Origin: CAZMIL01 sp964566425
GTDB taxonomy: Bacteria > Patescibacteriota > Microgenomatia > UBA1406 > GWC2-37-13
Assembly: GCA_964566425.1 (NCBI GenBank)
Contig: CAZMIL010000016.1
Location: forward strand, 1 to 15,925
DNA: 15,925 bases
Direction: 5' to 3'
The notes under the pieces are model-generated. The model searched no databases and had not been told where the DNA came from. It saw only the letters and a list, made by a program, of their open reading frames with translations. The translations under genes and the position numbers were made by a program. Numbering within the stretch: position 1 is the first letter of the stretch; each line of letters opens with the position of its first letter. Of this stretch, positions 13,845-15,925 are shown piece after piece.

Positions 13845-14606
13845 TCAGAAATAAAATTTAGTGAAAAAGTTAATAATCTGCTGACCAAAGAAAAGCATTA
13901 TGAGAAATCCCAGAGCCAAAAAAGGACCAAAAGCGATTGCGTCTTTGAGTTTTTTTTTCTGGATAAAAACTAGAATTAAACCAAAGATCGCTCCGGCGAT
14001 GAAAGCAAAATAAAGAGCGAAAAAACCAGCGATTAATCCCAAATAAAAACCGATTACAAAGGCGAATTTAACATCTCCCAATCCCATTCCTCGGCCTTTT
14101 GTAATAAGATAAATCAACAGAAGTGGTAACACAAGTGTCACGCCGGCGAGAAGATGGTTTAACCAAAAAGACCAACCTAACCCCCCTGTTAAGTAAAAAA
14201 TACTGATAGAGAAAAGCAATAATGTAATAATAATCTGATCTGGTATGATCGTGTACTTCCAATCAGCAAAAAAAATAACAATGAGCCCAGAGATTAATCC
14301 TAGAGAAAAAATTTTCACAATTACATTTGTCTCCGGCAAGTAAACCCATGAAATAATAAAAAACAGTCCTGTAAGTAATTCAACCATAGGATATCGCACC
14401 GACAATTTCCGATTACAATAGCGACATCTACCTTGCAAAAGAAGAAAAGAAAATACTGGAACTAAATCCTTGGCGGATAATTTTTTGTGACAAAAATCGC
14501 ATTGTGATCGCCCAAGAATGCTTTTTCCTTTGGGTAATCGATCGCTTAAAACATTAAGAAAAGAGCCTATCGCCAGTCCTACTACAAAGAGATATATTAG
14601 TACCAT
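13845..14606 (-). CDS. pilD: Prepilin peptidase / N-methyltransferase (A24 family)
   Basis: The 253-residue integral membrane protein has the full PilD layout. GSFLNVLSDRLPKG (14-27) leads into a cytoplasmic zinc-binding loop with C36xxC39 and C61xxC64. The first catalytic Asp is D115 in ADWKYTIIPD and the second is D178 in GMGLGDVK. There are about seven to eight hydrophobic helices. It cleaves the leader of type IV pilin-like proteins and methylates the new N-terminus; the four cysteines suggest the methylase part is intact. No pilin or pilus motor gene is in the window. A GGAG sits only 3 nt before the ATG, too close for a normal ribosome-binding site. TATACT at 14619-14614 would again give an almost leaderless transcript, but lacks a good -35. 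Confidence 0.93.
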   Translation of the reverse strand: MVLIYLFVVGLAIGSFLNVLSDRLPKGKSILGRSQCDFCHKKLSAKDLVPVFSFLLLQGRCRYCNRKLSVRYPMVELLTGLFFIISWVYLPETNVIVKIFSLGLISGLIVIFFADWKYTIIPDQIIITLLLFSISIFYLTGGLGWSFWLNHLLAGVTLVLPLLLIYLITKGRGMGLGDVKFAFVIGFYLGLIAGFFALYFAFIAGAIFGLILVFIQKKKLKDAIAFGPFLALGFLIMLFFGQQIINFFTKFYF

Positions 14607-14719
14607 TAACTCCAGTATAAAGTATAGAGAGTAGGGATAGCAATTTTTGTAAAAAAGGAAGTCTCGCTAATACGTAGGAAGAAGATTACTTTATAACAAA
14701 AATTGTCCTTTGAGAGGCT

Positions 14720-15925
14720 TTAAATCGTGAGCACTTCTTCAAAATCGCTTTTTCTTTCATAAGGCCCAATTAGAGCGAGATTCAATTTTTCAGGCTTAAA
14801 AATATCTTGCGCGACTGCGATAACCTCGCTAAGTGTGACTTTTTCAACCTGACTGATAACTTGCTGTGGTGAGGTAACTTCACCCTCCAAAAGGAGCTTT
14901 GTACCGTAAAAATGGGCTAAATTAAATGAATCCTCTAATGACAAAAGTAATCTCCCTTTGATTAATTCTTTGGCCATTTTTAGCTGTTCTTCTTTGACCT
15001 CTCCTTTGGATATTTTTTTATGCTCTTTGAGCGTAACTTCAATTGCTTCTTTAACCTTGCTCAGATCATTAGTGATCCCCGCACTGGTATAGAAATTTCC
15101 AACATCATTATAAAGTTCTCTACTGGTTGAAATATAATAACACAGACCCCTTCTTTCTCTGACTTCGATGAACAAACGTGAGGCCATCCCACCGCCCAGA
15201 ATCGCTGATAAAAGCAACAATGCATACCTTCGTTTATCGGTAAAAGGATAGGCACGAAAACCCAGTACAAAATGGCTTTGCTCGGTTTTTTTGTGCTTAA
15301 GTAAAATCTGAGGCTTGTCTTGTTTCTCAATTACTTTAGCAAAGTCTGCTTTTTTACCATCATCCCATTTGGCAAATTTTTCTTCAACGATTTCTTTTAC
15401 TTTTTGTCCGTCATTCAGACTTCCTGCAACCACAAAAACCGCGTTTTTTGGATGATATAGCTCTTTAATATAGTCTGTAAAGGTCTGACGGGTAAATTTG
15501 GTGACAGTATTTTTAGTTCCTCCGATATCAAAACCTAAAGGATTATCAGGATAAAGTAAATTTTCAAACAGTTCACCAACCTTACGATAAGGAGTGTCTT
15601 CATAAAGGTTTAATTCTTCGACAATGACCCCTTTCTCGCGATTGATTTCTTCTTCCAAGAGAAAGGGTGTCAAGACCATATCGGAAAGAACGTCAGACAA
15701 CGTGGTGAAATGCTCATTTGTAGCTTTTATCCAATAACCGGTATGGTCTTTGGAAGTGAAAGCATTAAACACGCCACCCAAACTCTCGATCGTCGAAGCT
15801 ATAACAAAGGAATTAGGGTATTTTTTTGAGCCTTTAAAAGCCATATGCTCAAAAAAATGAGCAACGCCATTATTAAGGCTATCTTCGTAGCGGGAACCTG
15901 CGCCGACTAACAGTAATGAAGTTAA
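14720..15925 (-). CDS. M16 family zinc protease (processing-peptidase-like), 5' end beyond window
   Basis: The frame stays open to the right edge, so the ATG at 15844 is an internal Met and the true start is outside. At least 401 residues are visible. Counted from the edge, LLVGAGSRYED (5-15) leads to the inverted zinc motif HFFEH (H23, E26, H27), and the third ligand is probably E103 in VIVEELNLYED. The second half-domain has GGGMASRLFIEVRERRGLCYY, the conserved R/Y region of M16 proteases. The length fits a single-chain peptidase of about 420 residues, related to mitochondrial processing peptidase beta and Bacillus MlpA/YmxG. It ends in a TAA near 14720. Its role is probably peptide or protein turnover; the substrate is unknown. 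Confidence 0.92.
   Translation of the reverse strand, partial: LTSLLLVGAGSRYEDSLNNGVAHFFEHMAFKGSKKYPNSFVIASTIESLGGVFNAFTSKDHTGYWIKATNEHFTTLSDVLSDMVLTPFLLEEEINREKGVIVEELNLYEDTPYRKVGELFENLLYPDNPLGFDIGGTKNTVTKFTRQTFTDYIKELYHPKNAVFVVAGSLNDGQKVKEIVEEKFAKWDDGKKADFAKVIEKQDKPQILLKHKKTEQSHFVLGFRAYPFTDKRRYALLLLSAILGGGMASRLFIEVRERRGLCYYISTSRELYNDVGNFYTSAGITNDLSKVKEAIEVTLKEHKKISKGEVKEEQLKMAKELIKGRLLLSLEDSFNLAHFYGTKLLLEGEVTSPQQVISQVEKVTLSEVIAVAQDIFKPEKLNLALIGPYERKSDFEEVLTI

Noticed and set aside
14690..14720. Possible terminator after the M16 protease gene
   Set aside because: The only pairing (CCTTT with AGAGG) is five pairs with almost no loop, too weak to call.
15844..15844. ATG at 15844 as the start of the M16 protease
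   Set aside because: The codons upstream encode the zinc-binding HFFEH and the conserved VGAGSRYED strand, so the gene continues past the window edge.

Overview
The window looks like part of a chromosome from a Patescibacteria (CPR) bacterium, most likely of the Microgenomates type. The reasons are the very compact layout (convergent genes sharing stop codons, overlapping operon genes), the many secreted beta-rich proteins of kinds common in that group, a sortase, a PEGA protein, an isolated prepilin peptidase and little sign of Shine-Dalgarno sites. TGA is used as a stop (genes ending at 4464 and 5874), so the code-25 lineages that read TGA as glycine are unlikely. The taxonomic call is inference from gene style.

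Region 1-8028 is a cell-surface locus. Positions 1-2267 are one long minus-strand reading frame, open at the left edge, for a secreted repeat-rich adhesin or tail-fibre-like protein. Divergent from it is a Fic-fold protein with a C-terminal winged helix (2432-3370) that has lost both its catalytic and inhibitory motifs, so it is probably a regulator. A minus-strand operon follows (6893 down to 3367): two membrane-anchored proteins resembling DUF916/WxL-interacting proteins, a small membrane-anchored protein, and a secreted FnIII-like protein ending in a beta domain. A divergent secreted protein (6964-8028) carries the same type of C-terminal domain. The content resembles the Firmicutes Csc/WxL surface complexes, and I propose it as a CPR counterpart.

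Region 8025-12255 holds a winged-helix/nucleotidyltransferase-like protein, a WecG/TagA/CpsF glycosyltransferase, an MreB-family protein with an unusual Asp-to-Asn change in its phosphate-2 loop, and a membrane-anchored PEGA protein. Region 12260-15925 holds a sortase, tRNA-Arg(CCU), a long-form nucleoside diphosphate kinase, a prepilin peptidase and an M16 zinc protease open at the right edge. Apart from the surface operon these are mostly single-gene units.

Several promoter candidates (TTGACA or TTGATA plus a -10, spacer 17-18) lie so close to their start codons that 5' leaders would be about 0-13 nt. This fits the scarcity of Shine-Dalgarno sequences. No CRISPR array, insertion sequence, integrase or convincing rho-independent terminator was seen.
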